A stretch of 64,000 bases of DNA. Origin: Pempheris klunzingeri (taxonomy: Eukaryota > Chordata > Actinopteri > Acropomatiformes > Pempheridae). Below, one piece after another: positions 1 to 11,818 of this stretch (within the stretch, counting starts at the first letter, position 1; every line of letters starts with the position of its first letter). Position numbers and translations under genes: made by a program. The notes under the pieces are model-generated. The model worked only from the letters and a program-made list of their open reading frames with translations. It was not told where the DNA came from and searched no databases. The stretch is taken from contig NC_092026.1 in NCBI RefSeq assembly GCF_042242105.1, positions 17,100,691 to 17,164,690 on the forward strand. Direction: 5' to 3'.

Positions 1-68
1 TGTGCTTGCATCAGGTTTGACAGCTGGTGATTTGTATTAAGCGTTGCTTTGTTCGCACATGTCTGTAG

Positions 69-1220
69 ATCTCCAGTGAATCAGAGGAGTTCATCGTGGA
101 GCAGTACAAGCGTCTGCGTCAGCGTGACAGCTCTGGAGGTGTGTCCAAGTCTGCCTGGAGAATAACGGTGCGACAGCTGGAGAGCATGATCCGCCTCTCG
201 GAGGGCATGGCGCGCATGCACTGCTGCGACGAGGTGGGTACTAAAGAAAACGAAACGAACTACTCACAAGCGTATTATGTGACGCACAATTCTGACCTCC
301 TTCCTTTTTCTCTGTGCGTCTTCAGGTGCAGCCCAAACATGTGAAGGAAGCCTTTCGTCTTCTGAACAAATCCATCATCAGAGTGGAGACGCCAGACATC
401 AACCTGGAGCAGGAGGACGAACTGGAGGAGGAGGAGGAGCAGCAGGAGGAAGGTAGTGACGCACACAACCTCGCACGCTCTGAGACAAATGCGCAGCTTA
501 ACACAGACTCATTGGTTGTATCTGTGGCAGACTTTATCTAATGCAAACTTCCCTTTGCAGGAAACGCCATCCCTAACGGAGTGAATGGCGTAAACGGCCA
601 TGTTGATGGTGTCGACGGGCACGTCAATGGAATTAATGGCCACGCCAACGGTGTGAACGGCCACGCTGAGCCGGGCAGCCAGCCTAAACCGTCTCTCCGC
701 CTGTCCTTCCCCGAGTACAGACGCATCTCCAACCTGCTGGTTCTGCATTTACGCAGAGCAGAGGAGGGTAAGAGATGTCCCCTTCATACTACTGAAAATA
801 ACTCCCAATCTCCACACTTGTTTTGTTTTTCTTTGGTCATCGCTCAGTCTAACCCTCTCACTGATCTCTCTGTTGCAGCTGAGGAAGAGGAGGAGCTGAA
901 GAAAAGCGCTGTGGTGAACTGGTATCTGAAGGAGATGGAGACGGAGATCGAGTCCGAAGAGGAGCTGATCAATAAGAAGGGTCTGATAGAGAAGGTCCTC
1001 CACAGGCTGGTGCACTATGTGAGTGGGGGTGGGGGAAAATACATCCACTGATTTCAAACAAGTGCTTTCAAGTCTGGTGTTAACTGACAACGTGTGTCTG
1101 TGTCCTCAGGATCACATCCTCATCGAGCTGTCCCAGGCGGGGCTGAAGGGCTCTGAGCCTGCGAGCGCAGAAGAAGAAGTCGTTCTGGTCGTCAACCCCA
1201 ACTACATCCTGGAAGACTGA
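69..1220 (+). CDS. mcm6: MCM6, replicative helicase subunit, C-terminal part (5' end outside the window)
   Basis: This is the 3' end of MCM6, a subunit of the MCM2-7 ring that licenses origins and unwinds DNA in the CMG complex in the nucleus. Coding exons are 69-233, 326-452, 561-767, 879-1018 and 1110-1220. All have GT-AG borders and agree in phase, giving 249 C-terminal residues. Recognisable segments are the end of the AAA+ lid ([47 protein letters not shown]), an acidic stretch, and the MCM6 winged-helix domain ([24 protein letters not shown]-like, [17 protein letters not shown]). The tail [10 protein letters not shown] matches the vertebrate MCM6 C-terminus. The linker between acidic stretch and winged helix is an expanded Asn-Gly-rich repeat (about 575-665). 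The catalytic Walker motifs lie upstream, outside the window. Identification is firm. Confidence 0.97.
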
Positions 1221-1653
1221 ACTCCTCCCTTCATCCCTCCTCCCCTTGCAGCTTATCGACATTCAACTCCAACAAGAAAGTTGACGTTTACTGTGTTTTT
1301 GAATGCTCATATGTAACTCGTACATAAAAGTAGCATTCAAGACTTGTTTCTGTGGGTTCATCAGCTCTACTGTACAGACAATTCTGGGGCTCTTAAAGAA
1401 AAAACTGAGGCGCTTGCTTGTCAGACTGACTTTTGTAAATACGCTGCTCTCTGTCTTCCACTTGTTTGCTGGCTTCTGTTTGTTTGGCTCTTGGACAAGG
1501 GAACCCCCCCCTGAGGATTATGTAACTGCTGTTTATCCATAACTGTATATTAGAGGCACACATTGAGGCTTACTTGCCTCCATGATGTCAAGTTCTAATG
1601 TATGTATTTTTGTAAAATTGTGACATGAAGTGAATGGAAATGTTACCACGTTC

Positions 1654-1659
1654 AATAAA
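1654..1659 (+). terminator. mcm6: Poly(A) signal of mcm6
   Basis: AATAAA lies about 430 nt after the mcm6 stop and before the promoter of the next same-strand gene. It is the only canonical signal I noticed in that interval, which implies a short 3'UTR. Confidence 0.75.
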
Positions 1660-1792
1660 TAGAATTTTGACATAAACACAAAGGTGTCCCCTGGCTTTGT
1701 ATTTGTGTTGACGTCATGCAGTATTTCCCAGAGGTGCTATGATGTCGGTGTCCTCTGGGCGGCAGCAGTCACAGATGTGAGAAGAACGCCAC

Positions 1793-1802
1793 TGCGCATG
1801 CC
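1793..1802 (+). promoter_or_regulatory. pnkd: NRF1-like site in the pnkd (MR-1S) promoter
   Basis: TGCGCATGCC matches one half and the core of the NRF1 palindrome and sits 23 nt before the pnkd ATG. NRF1 sites are typical of nuclear genes for mitochondrial proteins. The start codon itself (AAACATGGCGGC, 1821-1832) resembles a YY1 site overlapping translation initiation, which often accompanies NRF1. Function is inferred from the motif only. Confidence 0.5.
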
Positions 1803-1824
1803 CGACTCAGCTTATTCAACAAAC

Positions 1825-4065
1825 ATGGCGGCACCCTACCTGACAGCATTTAGGACAGCACTGAAAGGTAAAAACACAGACGTTGTAAAAGTACGTGTTT
1901 TGTAAAGAAGTTAACATACAATTTAACATAAGTTCTTGTTCGTTCCATTCGTGTAAATAACGTCAGCGCTATTTTGCAGCGCTGTTTTCCTTGTTTTTAC
2001 ATTTAACCAGACTCCTTGAACCCTCAGCTTCGTTACAGAGGGGACAGAAGTCACATCACTGAAGAATATAAAGGTGTTTTTATTCCCGTAGGTGTGCAGC
2101 TGCTTCCCGGTCGGTGGCTCCTCACGCAGAGGAGCCAAACCCCGGCGTTGTGTCAGTGTTTGCGGCTGCATGCCTCTTCTGCTGCCCCCCAGAGCAGCTC
2201 CAGGACGGAGCCGCACAGGACAGACAGCAGGGGGGCCGGGAAGGAGGAAGAGGAGGAGGAGGAACGAGAGGGTCCTGAATATATCCCCAGGAAAAAAGCG
2301 AAGAACCCCATGATAGCGATTGGCTATGCCTGGTGAGTCTCTCCTTTTCATTTCAGTGTCTCACAAAATAACTCTGCAGGATTTAGATAGATAGACAGAT
2401 GAGCAAAGCACACCTGTATGAACACACCTTGGTGCAGAGCTCATGGTTTCAAATGCAGCAGAAGTATCTGCAGTAACACCAGTATTTGCATTTGGATAAG
2501 TTCATGTAGGACAGCAGTAGTGCCTTTGGCAGGGTCAGTAGGAGTAACAATGTTGGCTGGTTATGTATTGTTCCATGCATATACTGTATATAAATATGGA
2601 CTTAGACACCAAGTGCTTACATAGAATTCTCCTATGACTCCTGTCACAAGCTCAGCATAAAGGATCTCTTCTTAAACCCCAAGCTGTAGTAAATAACTCA
2701 TCGTGCAATGAGTGATAGAAGATGAGACAGACAGACTTCATCTTCCTTCTCGCCCAAACCATTTACCAAACAAACCTTTTCTCTTCAGGGAGACCAGCAA
2801 CCTGCCTGTTTCTGTAGCTAACTGTTAGATGGCTGAATGTAACTGGGCAGATGGACATCTTTGACTTTTAGTCTTTTACACACTAGTGCTGTTTTTCACG
2901 AGACAATATCTTGTTTGTAATTTAGGTGTGTTCCAAACATCCACAGACCATTTTTACCTTGACTTAAGAAGCCTTGAGCATCATGAATATGTATGATTAC
3001 CTCTGGTTTTAAAGTTATTTCTCTAATTTGAATAAACTAATGTTTGTTTGGAGCTGGAGGTCTGCAGTGACAACTGTTGCCTAGTAACTTACAGCTAATA
3101 TTGAAACAGCCCGACAGAAAAACAACATAGATGTTAACTCTCTTGCACCAGAAGTCATGTAGAATTACAGAAGTTGAAAGGGATGCTCCAGCAAGATTAC
3201 ACACTCCATTTCAGATTTATTAGGTACATCAACGCAAATCTAATACAACAGACGTGCAATAAATCCTACTTTAATGAAGAAAATATGATCTACACTACAA
3301 TCTAACCTCAGTATAGCACCATACAATTCAACTGCTAGGACTGAAAGGAAGATTTATTGCTGGGCTGAGTTAGTTTGACCTCATTGTACCTAGTAAACTG
3401 GCAACTTGGTGTATGTCTTCAAACTAACATGGCTAAATCTGTCCTGATGATTCATTCACAGGAGGAAACATGAACACAGCAGATTCAGGAAGAGATAATG
3501 TACAGTGAGCTGGTTATTATTGCAAAAAGAACCCCGGCAGGGTGACGTAGGGCCCTGATGTGCTTAATACACGGCTTCGTACTAAAGAAATCAACAACTG
3601 GACACAACACAGTGACTTGAAATCGATTTTATTGATTTAAAAAATTATGTTCTTGCTTCCGCTATCAGAACTGCAGCCATAGCTGAGGTCTGTTATACGA
3701 AAATAGCAGACTGTAGAATGCCTTGATTGACCAATCAGAATCGAGTATTTAACAACGCTGTGTAATAAAACCTGTTATCAACTTTCCAGCATTTCTGCCC
3801 CCTCCACTCTATCATACTATCATAATGTGCTGACAGTTTCCAACACACTGCATCAGTAATGGATGAGTAACGTAACCATTGCCCTCTGCCCTCTAGGATG
3901 ATAGGCCTCCCCACAGGTATCATCAGCTTCATCCTGGCCAAGAGGCAAGTGGACAAGAACCGAATGAAGCAGCGAAAGGTTCGACAGAGGATGAGAAAGT
4001 CCAACGAGGGAGAATATGAAGGGAGTCGCTACCGCCATCGTACAGAGAGTGTTAAACTGGACTGA
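1825..4065 (+). CDS. pnkd: PNKD short isoform (MR-1S), mitochondrial inner-membrane COX assembly-linked protein
   Basis: Three coding exons, 1825-1867, 2092-2332 and 3897-4065, join in phase to give 150 residues; human PNKD short form is about 142. The N-terminus starts MAAPYLTAF and continues with basic and Ser/Thr-rich sequence consistent with mitochondrial targeting. The diagnostic core reads EYIPRKKAKNP, then one membrane segment (about MIAIGYAWMIGLPTGIISFI), then AKRQVDKNRMKQRKVRQRM and NEGEY. This matches the vertebrate MR-1S segment, reported to interact with PET100/PET117 in cytochrome c oxidase biogenesis. No metallo-beta-lactamase exons of the long PNKD form follow in the window. 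The gene runs tail to tail into tmbim1. Its promoter shows NRF1- and YY1-like motifs. Confidence 0.88.
2333..3896 (+). other. pnkd intron 2, no gene seen
   Basis: This 1.56-kb intron has no supported exon. Its right part (about 3605-3780, including the stretch around the words cagactgtagaatgcc and accaatcagaatcgagt) resembles a short repeat common in fish genomes, but I cannot name the family. Confidence 0.5.
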
Positions 4066-4392
4066 TGATGCACGTGTTCGACCACAGTGATTATTGTACT
4101 TCACTGCTGTCCAAAGACTGATTACAGAGGGATGTCAGGTTTGAAAACATTCAAAACCTCTGAGACATTCAGAACTGCCACTACTTCTACTGTGAGCTGA
4201 TGCAGGAAATCTGAGAGGGAATAAGCCTCTGACTGAACCTTTAGTCATGGACAGAGTTTTTTTTTGTTTTTTGCAGATTTGATTTTTCTTGCTCATGAAC
4301 AAAGATGAATTGTACTGTTGAGGTTGACCACTTCAGTGAATTATGATCACATATTTATTAGCCATATTTCTGATCTCCTATAAATATGAGGA

Positions 4393-4398
4393 AATAAA
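4393..4398 (+). terminator. pnkd: Poly(A) signal of pnkd
   Basis: AATAAA lies about 330 nt after the pnkd stop. The opposing tmbim1 signal (TTTATT on this strand) begins 65 nt further on, so the two genes end tail to tail with almost touching or overlapping 3' ends. Confidence 0.7.
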
Positions 4399-4462
4399 TG
4401 CATATTTGTAAATCTGTGAATATGTCAAGAATCATCACAGGTACAACTTACAAATACAAATC

Positions 4463-4468
4463 TTTATT
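4463..4468 (-). terminator. tmbim1: Probable poly(A) signal of tmbim1
   Basis: TTTATT here is AATAAA on the minus strand, which would give tmbim1 a 3'UTR of about 1.6 kb. A second, nearer candidate is TTTATT around 5417-5422. Which one is used cannot be told from sequence. Confidence 0.5.
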
Positions 4469-5369
4469 TGATATGAAAAGGCAAATAGATAGTCTTCATC
4501 ACGGACATGTATATTTACAAACCCCACACTGACTTTCTGTTCTACACAAGCTACATGTTTGACTTAGCTGTTTTAAGTCTCAGGTTATGCGTAACTTTGG
4601 CTTGGGTCTGAACTTGAGATGCATATGAAGGTGTGGTGAGGACCAGCTGGGTGGGGTTGATGATCTCAGGGTTTTTTGGATTGAACCACATTTGCTGGAA
4701 CTGACTTTCATAATGATTCAACACAGTGAGACTGATTGTGTTTTCCTGTGTGGAAAAAGCCGCCCTGCTGGCTCTCAGTATCTAAATCTGACCTAAATCT
4801 GACTGTAACACAACAATATATTAACAGGCACACACTGCATGTAACAATACTATAAAAGCATAAGGAGTACAACCCTGTAATTATCTAGTAAAAAGAAATC
4901 TTATTTCAGAAACATTGTCATTGTGAAGGCACTATAATGATGTAGAATGTATAGAGTTACAATATAGCAACACATGTATTAAAGACAATCAGGAAAGGCC
5001 TGCTTACATGAAGCCACGACAGCAGATCAGAGGCTGTTGTTAGGTGCACTGGGCCGGACTACAGGGGTGAGCAGATCCATCACCTGACTGTTGACACTAA
5101 GTGTGGTTGAGTATTTTTAGCATTGCTATAAGGCTCAATACCAAATGTTACATCATGTAACATGTTTTGGGCACGTAAACACTCGTCAGTTCAGAGAGTT
5201 CACACAAACGTTTCCTCTTTACCATTAAACCCCATTTTGCCTTTTAACATGCATATAATTAAGCCAATAATTAAATATTTTTGAACATGATCAGACGAGA
5301 CGATCAACACTGTTCTCAGGTCTGCACAGTACATATGAAGCTACCTGCATATGAAAGACTGGAAACGGA

Positions 5370-5505
5370 AACTGTCTATAAGCTAAACTAAGCTAAGCAG
5401 CTGCTGACTGTCCCCTTTTATTCACCACACAGACATGAGTGGCATCAAGCTCCACATCTAACTCAGCAAGAAAGCAAAGCAGTGAATTTCCCAAAACTGG
5501 AACTA
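5370..5505. repeat. Fragment of a teleost interspersed repeat (gctaagctaa / gacatgagagtggtatc type)
   Basis: The words aagctaaactaagctaagc, cagacatgagtggcatcaa and aagaaagcaaa are those of a short repeat I know from many teleost introns and UTRs. It lies in the likely tmbim1 3'UTR. A related, better-kept copy is at about 14585-14910. The family name is uncertain. Confidence 0.5.
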
Positions 5506-6083
5506 ATCATGGAAGTAATTAACCGTGAAAGTTAAGAGGAAATGCCTAAACACTGAAAAATATTCATTGGTAATTCAAAGGTATTTAGACGTCAGCTACT
5601 TCATAAATCATGGAACATTTCTCTCCTTTACATGAAAACTGAAAGCTGTGGACCTGCCGTGCTGTACCTAAGAGCCAACCAGAGGGGTGGGCCTTTGTGT
5701 TGGCAAATCAGAGTCCACACACACACATATAGCAGTACATCTGCATGCAGAGAAACATGTTAGACATGTCTGCCTGAAGTCCAGCAAGAGCGAATAAATG
5801 GTGCATTCCAGTGTCGAAAGCTATTTGCAGTATCTATAGTGTCGTGTTGGTATTCTTCTTTGGCCACTGGTAAGTTGATTAATGCACATATAGACAAAGT
5901 GATTACAGAAAAAGTGCATGTGTTGTGCGTTGGAATATGACAAAATCTCAAATTCAGCCCTTAGATGTTTTCCCTGGAGAGCGTCATGCTTCTCTAAATG
6001 TGTTCTGATCCTGACCGGGGAAAAAAGCAAAAAGTTTTTAAAAAAACCAGAATGGTTCTGCGCCCTCTTGACCCTCAGCGGCC

Positions 6084-8742
6084 TTATTTGGTCGAAGCGC
6101 CGATAATTTGCAGCAGGAAAATGAAGATGTGGACGATGTCAACGTAGATGGAGAGCGCGGCGAACACGTACTCCTCTGGACTGATGGAGTGCTTCCTGTT
6201 TCCTATCAGCAGCTGTGTGTGGTACGCCAGGAACTACAAGACATGCAAAGAGCATTCAGAATAACACTGTAAAAAGTGCTCTGTAAGAGAGTAACGTAAC
6301 ATTACAAAAAAAAACACAGTATCAAACAATTCGAATAAAATACTGACCATGGTGAAGCCTATGGCTCCCAAAGCTGCATAAAGCATGTGAAGCCACAGAA
6401 TCTGAAACAACAAATGCATCATTACAATGATGGAAACTCCAAAAACTGTGTGTGTTAGAAAACAGTGTCTTGTTCACAGTAGCCTTAACTCACATATTTG
6501 AAGGACAGCACAATGGTTGTTATGATGCCGGTCACAAACATTACGATCCCAAGCACACAGAACAGGCCCTGGCACTTGGTGAAGTCCACCTGGAAGGAGA
6601 AACCACCAGCGGCCATGTTGATAACGTGTGTGACTGCACAAATACACTGTGGCCATTTGAAGCTGATAAGCTCTCACACACACCTTTGTCTGGAAGCAGA
6701 AGACTGTGACGGCGATGCAGACGACGGCGGTGATACCCAGAGCGAGAAACACTGCTTTTGTGTTATGGTAACTAAAATCAAAAGAGACGCGCACAGTTCA
6801 TTCTGAGGGAAGCACCATGTTTACACCATACTTCATGGACTGGTTCATGGAACGGTTCTCCTTACCTGGAAATGGATCCCGTCATGTAGGACAAAGCCAG
6901 GGTCTGTGAGAAATAATATATATTTTAAAAGTTTATTTGTCCATTGAAAAATAGTCTCATCACAACATTTGAGGAAAAAAATAACCAACATGTAAACTAA
7001 AGGTCTGATTATAGGCCATCACAGCACTGGACAGAAATAAAGCATGGTCCTCATAAATACAGAAAAATACATGATGTATTACTGCAATGTATTAACATAT
7101 ATTTCAGTGCTAAAGACTACAATGGCTGTAATGTTACGTGGATTCGATAGTTAAAAGGGGTTTAAAACAATTGGAACAGAGCTGGACTGCAGCTTTCAAG
7201 GCAAAATGTAACTGGTCCACCCCTTCTGACGGACACATGGAGCCTTCTTCTGCACAGAGCCGGTACAAACACAGAAACAACATATCAGAAGCGGTACGCA
7301 AATGCGGCCTGAGTCAAGTGTGGTGACTCACCGCTTAGTTCTAGCATCGACGTCAAACCGTGACAGAGATATTATGTTTTAGCCTGTAATCAGTAATTTG
7401 TCTGCACTTCCTGTCAACCACAAGTCGTCTGACTTACAAAGATGGACAGCAGAATGATGTTCCATGGGAACTTCCTCCTACAAACAGGGGGAGATCACAT
7501 GGTTAAATGCAGTTTTGCAAATATTCTTTGTGCAAATATTCTTTGTAAGGCTTTGTAAAACAGAGCCGTCACTCACCGGGGGCCCTTACAGCAGACCAGC
7601 ACCAGGTGGGTGATGATATACACCGCACTAAAACACACAGTCAGACAACCAAGCTTTCATTTTGATTCCTACTAAAGAGCATAACTTCGAGTGTACCGAT
7701 ATCCCCACTTACTATGACACCCAGTAGATAGCTTGGTTCCGCTTAATGAAATATCTGACAGGTTCGCTGTGAGAAACAGAGGCACAGTTACACACAGACG
7801 CAGACACTGACAGGCACACACAAAACACACACTCTGCGTACTCACACAAACGTGAACACGGCCACGATGGCTGTGGTGACAAGGAGCTGAGACGCCAGAA
7901 TCAAATACACCTGAAAAACACGTGCCGAGAAAAAGGACATTACACCCCATTGTTTCTCATCAGAGCAGTTCAGTCCATCAGTACATGCAAATAATTATAC
8001 GGACAGCCTCCTTTAACTCTGTGACTCAAATGTAATGGGAACACACGAGGGACACAAACTGGAGCTAATCCAGTGTGGTTTGTGTGACAGGTGTGTTTTA
8101 CCTTTCTGATGAAGGCGTGCCGAATGCTCATACTGTCCCAGTCGCTGCTGCTCTCCGCAAACTCCTCACCTGTGTCGCCAGCAGAACAGAAACATGAGCA
8201 CCGACCGCAGAGGGCTACGGGGAGCCCGTCTCCCCTCAGCAGAGAGGTCAGGCTTAGCATAAAGACTGGGAGCTGGAGGAGACGGCCAGCTCTTTGGCTT
8301 TATGGTGGGTTATGTGCAAATTGACATTTTTACACTTTGTACATGAACAATGAAGATGTAACATGTTCATTAGTGAGCTTTATTATGCTAGTAGGTGGAT
8401 TTTCCCGGTCTTACCAGAGCTCAGGACATCTGATGGTATGGTGGGTGGGATGACAGGGGGCATGGGAGGGGGATTAGGGTAGCCAGCTCCTGGGTAGCCA
8501 GCTCCTGGGTAGCCAGCTCCTGGGTGAGGCTGTCCAGGGTACGGCCCTGGAGGATAGCCCCCTGGCTGGCCTGGGTACAGGGGGGCGTTTTGACCCATGG
8601 GGTAGGGAGCAGAGGGCTGGCCTGGCTGGGGACCACCGAAGGAAGGGAAGCCATACGCAGGGGGTGGTGGGTAATTGCCACCCTGAGGATATAGCTGGCC
8701 ATGGGAGTCGTTATACCCGGGAGGGTAGTCTGACCGTGACAT
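6084..8742 (-). CDS. tmbim1: TMBIM1 / Lifeguard-3 type transmembrane BAX inhibitor motif protein
   Basis: Eleven coding exons on the minus strand (8742-8415, 8169-8102, 7910-7846, 7766-7713, 7627-7577, 7477-7438, 6903-6866, 6771-6684, 6589-6494, 6401-6348, 6233-6084) join in phase to give 343 residues. Residues 1-110 are Pro/Gly/Tyr-rich and cytosolic, with three GYPGA repeats. Then come DWDSMSIRHAFIRKVYLIL and about seven membrane segments of the BAX-inhibitor-1 fold (VAVFTFVEPV, RKFPWNIILLSI, CFQTKVDFTKCQGLFCVLGI, LHMLYAALGAIGFT, HSISPEEYVFAALSIYVDI). Family members sit in Golgi, lysosome or ER membranes and modulate Ca2+ and death-receptor signalling. TMBIM1 rather than GRINA is favoured by FTFVEPV and by PNKD and CATIP as neighbours, as in human 2q35. 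A 5' non-coding exon lies 3.7 kb upstream. Confidence 0.9.
8466..8528 (-). repeat. tmbim1: 15-bp tandem repeat in tmbim1 coding sequence
   Basis: Three identical copies of tagccagctcctggg encode successive Ala-Gly-Tyr-Pro-Gly units in the proline-rich N-terminal tail. The copies match base for base, so the array is young or being homogenised. Confidence 0.85.
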
Positions 8743-9812
8743 TTCACCTGTGAGGAGGAAAATCACGTCTGTTCATGTGTGTCTCACATTGCTGTGTACA
8801 AAAACAGAAAGAGACAGAGAGAGAACAGCAAAACCAAAAGGACCAACAGATTTACCAATATTATCAGCAGATGTTTTTTTGTTTCACACACATGTAGGTA
8901 CCAGCCTTTAATGCTGCTCTAATCATTGTTTTTCTATAAAGAATGGATTAAATGACCTGAATATGAAGTCGTAGTGACGACCCCATAGAATATTATCACC
9001 CGCTCTAGTTTCCTCACTTCTCGGAAGCCTTTTAGCGCCTTTCAGCTTATTGTTTTATGCCTCTAATCTGTGTCACTGTCAGCCACGGCAGGCAGCTGCT
9101 TTCACAGAATAAACTCTGATGTGATGAATGCCACGTGATAAAAGTGTATGTTAGTGTTGTGTTTGGTGCTTGTTCCACTGCCCCTAACTTACCATAATGA
9201 TCAGTTAATGTTAATCAGTTAAATAAATTGCAGTTCTTAAAGATATGTTTAGTTACCCTGACATATTTACACTGACATGTTAACTAAATTTAAGGGATCC
9301 TGATATAGCTTTTTCTTTTGTCTAATGTACATCTCTGAAATACTGAATATCAGATGATTTATCTTTACCTGATTTTTTTAAACTTTCATATCAATATTGA
9401 TTACTGATATAGGCCTAAAAAACCCAGTGTCAGTCGGGCTTTGATCCATCCATACACCTGTAATAGTGACGGGAGAAATGAGGGAAACGTCCCACTGTGG
9501 CATAAATACATGGAAAATCAAGATACTTCGTCACATTAGGACGGCAAAACATACAGTAAATAAATTACTGTCATAAAGCAGTTCTGTCCATTGACTTTCA
9601 ACAGCACAGTGACCTGCAGTAATAGAGCCAAACACATCCACAGGACACAGAGGCTGCCTCTGCACTGACAGGAGAAAAATCTTCTATCGGTACATATCGA
9701 TCGTCGTTATGACCAAACCTAGAACGCAAGCCAATCCCAAGCATGTAAACAAACACTTAAGGAAAAAGCACGGCCTGGCTGTACGCCTGTGTGCCGGGCT
9801 GCTGCTGCTGCT

Positions 9813-9846
<34 letters not shown>
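9813..9846. repeat. (GT)n microsatellite
   Basis: About 17 GT units in the tmbim1 intron, with a short CTG run just before it. Confidence 0.95.
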
Positions 9847-9848
<2 letters not shown>

Positions 9849-11295
9849 TGTGAGTGTGCACATACAGTATGCGCCCACACTTAGATTCGACAGGGTAATA
9901 ATCCTACTTGCCTTACAGGATACATTTGGGGTCGTATCAGGTTATAGTGAACATATGGTTCTGCTTTGTAACGCGGTTCCCAAAAACCACTGCAGGCTCA
10001 GGAATCATTACATGCATGTCTGAGGGAAATGTCTAATAATGACCACACACACACACACACACACTGATGCAAACACACACACACACAATGCCGTCAGATA
10101 TGGCCCAACTACTCCATGTTCCTGCAACGAGTATTAACCTTACCAACAGATTTAACCCACTTTAACAATGTGAATCATTTAGATTTTAAATACATTTCTC
10201 CCAAAATCTATTTACACTTTAACACCTCGCAGATGATCTTTATTTACTTGCTACGGTGTTACAACAGAAGCTGAGCCATCATATTAAAAAGACTGACCTG
10301 TGTTTCTAAGTAGGTTCTTACTTGCTCAGTTATTTAGAAAATGTCCTCTGAGCTCCATTTACACTGAGGCTTTTAGGGGAATACGCACAGTAAAGGAATT
10401 CAAGAACTGGCTCCACCTCGTGCTGCCATTACATCACGTCCCGAGTACCAAGCAACAGGACAGAAAACACTAAATGGAAAAATTGCTTCAGAGTGTGTGC
10501 AGTTAAACAGTCGGAGAAGGAGCCACAGGGCCGGTCACTGAGACACAGCAGGCCGACGAAAGGGCTTAACGTGTCGGCGTGTTTGGACAGGAGGGGTGAA
10601 ACTCTCCTCCGGGGGAAGCTGACCTTTAGAGACCGTCAGAGCGGCGGGCTCACTAGTTGTAGTGAAAGATACATTCAAGCTGCTGGCTGATGTTGTTTAA
10701 CCAAGTCTGATTATTATATTCACTCAGTGGCAGCGTGACCCAGTGTCTGAGAAGGTTTATGTCACTTGAAGCCTGTCATGTGGGTGGACAGAATAACAGA
10801 AATACTTTACATGACAATAACAATCAGAACCAGTTTGGCAAAGCTCATCATTTTAGCTGCTGAGGCAGTCTAAGGTTTCCATTTGACCTGATCATTTCTG
10901 AGGCTGTTGTTGGGTAAATAACCCATAAAGTGTCTTGTATTTCATATCTGTGAGGGTCCACCACTGTTACTGATACAGTCCTTCTTTACTTATCATGTAA
11001 TGGTCAGTGTTCATAGACTTAATAATAAGTTTGTTTTATTGCAGGGATGGTTTAGCGCTTCTGTTATTCCGTCCATCCACAGTAGAGTCAGGGTCAGCAG
11101 GTGAGCATCAGGGACTGTATGAAAGTTATAAGGTGAACAGAAGGTGAGAAAGGACGGACGGTGTTGTTATTTTCATTCGGCCGAAGGCAGGACAGCCAGA
11201 CTTTTTGGGAAAGCAGAGGAGGGTCTTTAATTTTTTTTTTCATCCTAAATTTATATTTTATTTCATCCTTCTTTTGCGCAATGCTGAATAGGTTA

Positions 11296-11565
11296 GAGCT
11301 GCAAAGATTAGTCAATCAATACATTTGTCAATTGTAGGAGAATTAATCGGCAACTATTTTGATCATCAATTCATCAGTTTAGTAAGCAAACACAAAAAAA
11401 TCCAATGGTTTCTCAAATGTGAGACTTTTGACCTTACATAGAAGAAAATGTAATAATTTAAGACATCTGAAGACTTCATCTCGGAGAAACTGATGTTTTA
11501 CACCAAACGATTAACTGATTCATTAAGGGAAAAAAAAAGATGAATCAATAATGAAAATAATTGTA
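11296..11565 (+). repeat. Non-autonomous repeat of the 'gagctgcaacgattagtcgattaat' family, copy A
   Basis: The ends are AGAGCTGCAAAGATTAGTCA and ATGAAAATAATTGTAATCTA, the usual ends of a short element common in teleosts. The interior has CAACTATTTTGATCATCAAT and ACCAAACGATTAACTGATT. Other copies in this window are at about 25597, 48972 (reversed), 50095 and 57026. It is probably a MITE-like DNA element; the superfamily is not certain. Confidence 0.65.
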
Positions 11566-11818
11566 ATCTACATGTTGCCTGTCTGTCTACATGGTACATA
11601 TAACAGTTAACTAATTAGACCAAAAGCACAACTTTCACAGCGGTCTTTTGTAGTTTTATCAGTAAGTATATTAAATGACACACATTAGGAGTTGTAGTGA
11701 GAGATTATGGTTTGAATGGAGATACATGATTAAGCAAGTCGCACTGACCCGACACTGTTCATACTGACATGTCAGGGAGGGTGTTTCAGTTTTTAATGAG
11801 GCAGCAGGTTCAGGGAAA

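Noticed and set aside
275-504. Leu/Ser-rich minus-strand frames opposite mcm6 exon 2
   Set aside because: They mirror the GAG-rich acidic stretch of mcm6 and have no splice or start support.
2016-2336. A longer plus-strand frame starting at 2016 as an independent gene
   Set aside because: Its real part is pnkd exon 2 (from 2092); the upstream part is intron, and phase and family match fix the exon border.
6452-6806. Plus-strand frames of 85-102 residues over tmbim1 exons
   Set aside because: They are antisense shadows of tmbim1 exons that carry clear family motifs on the minus strand.
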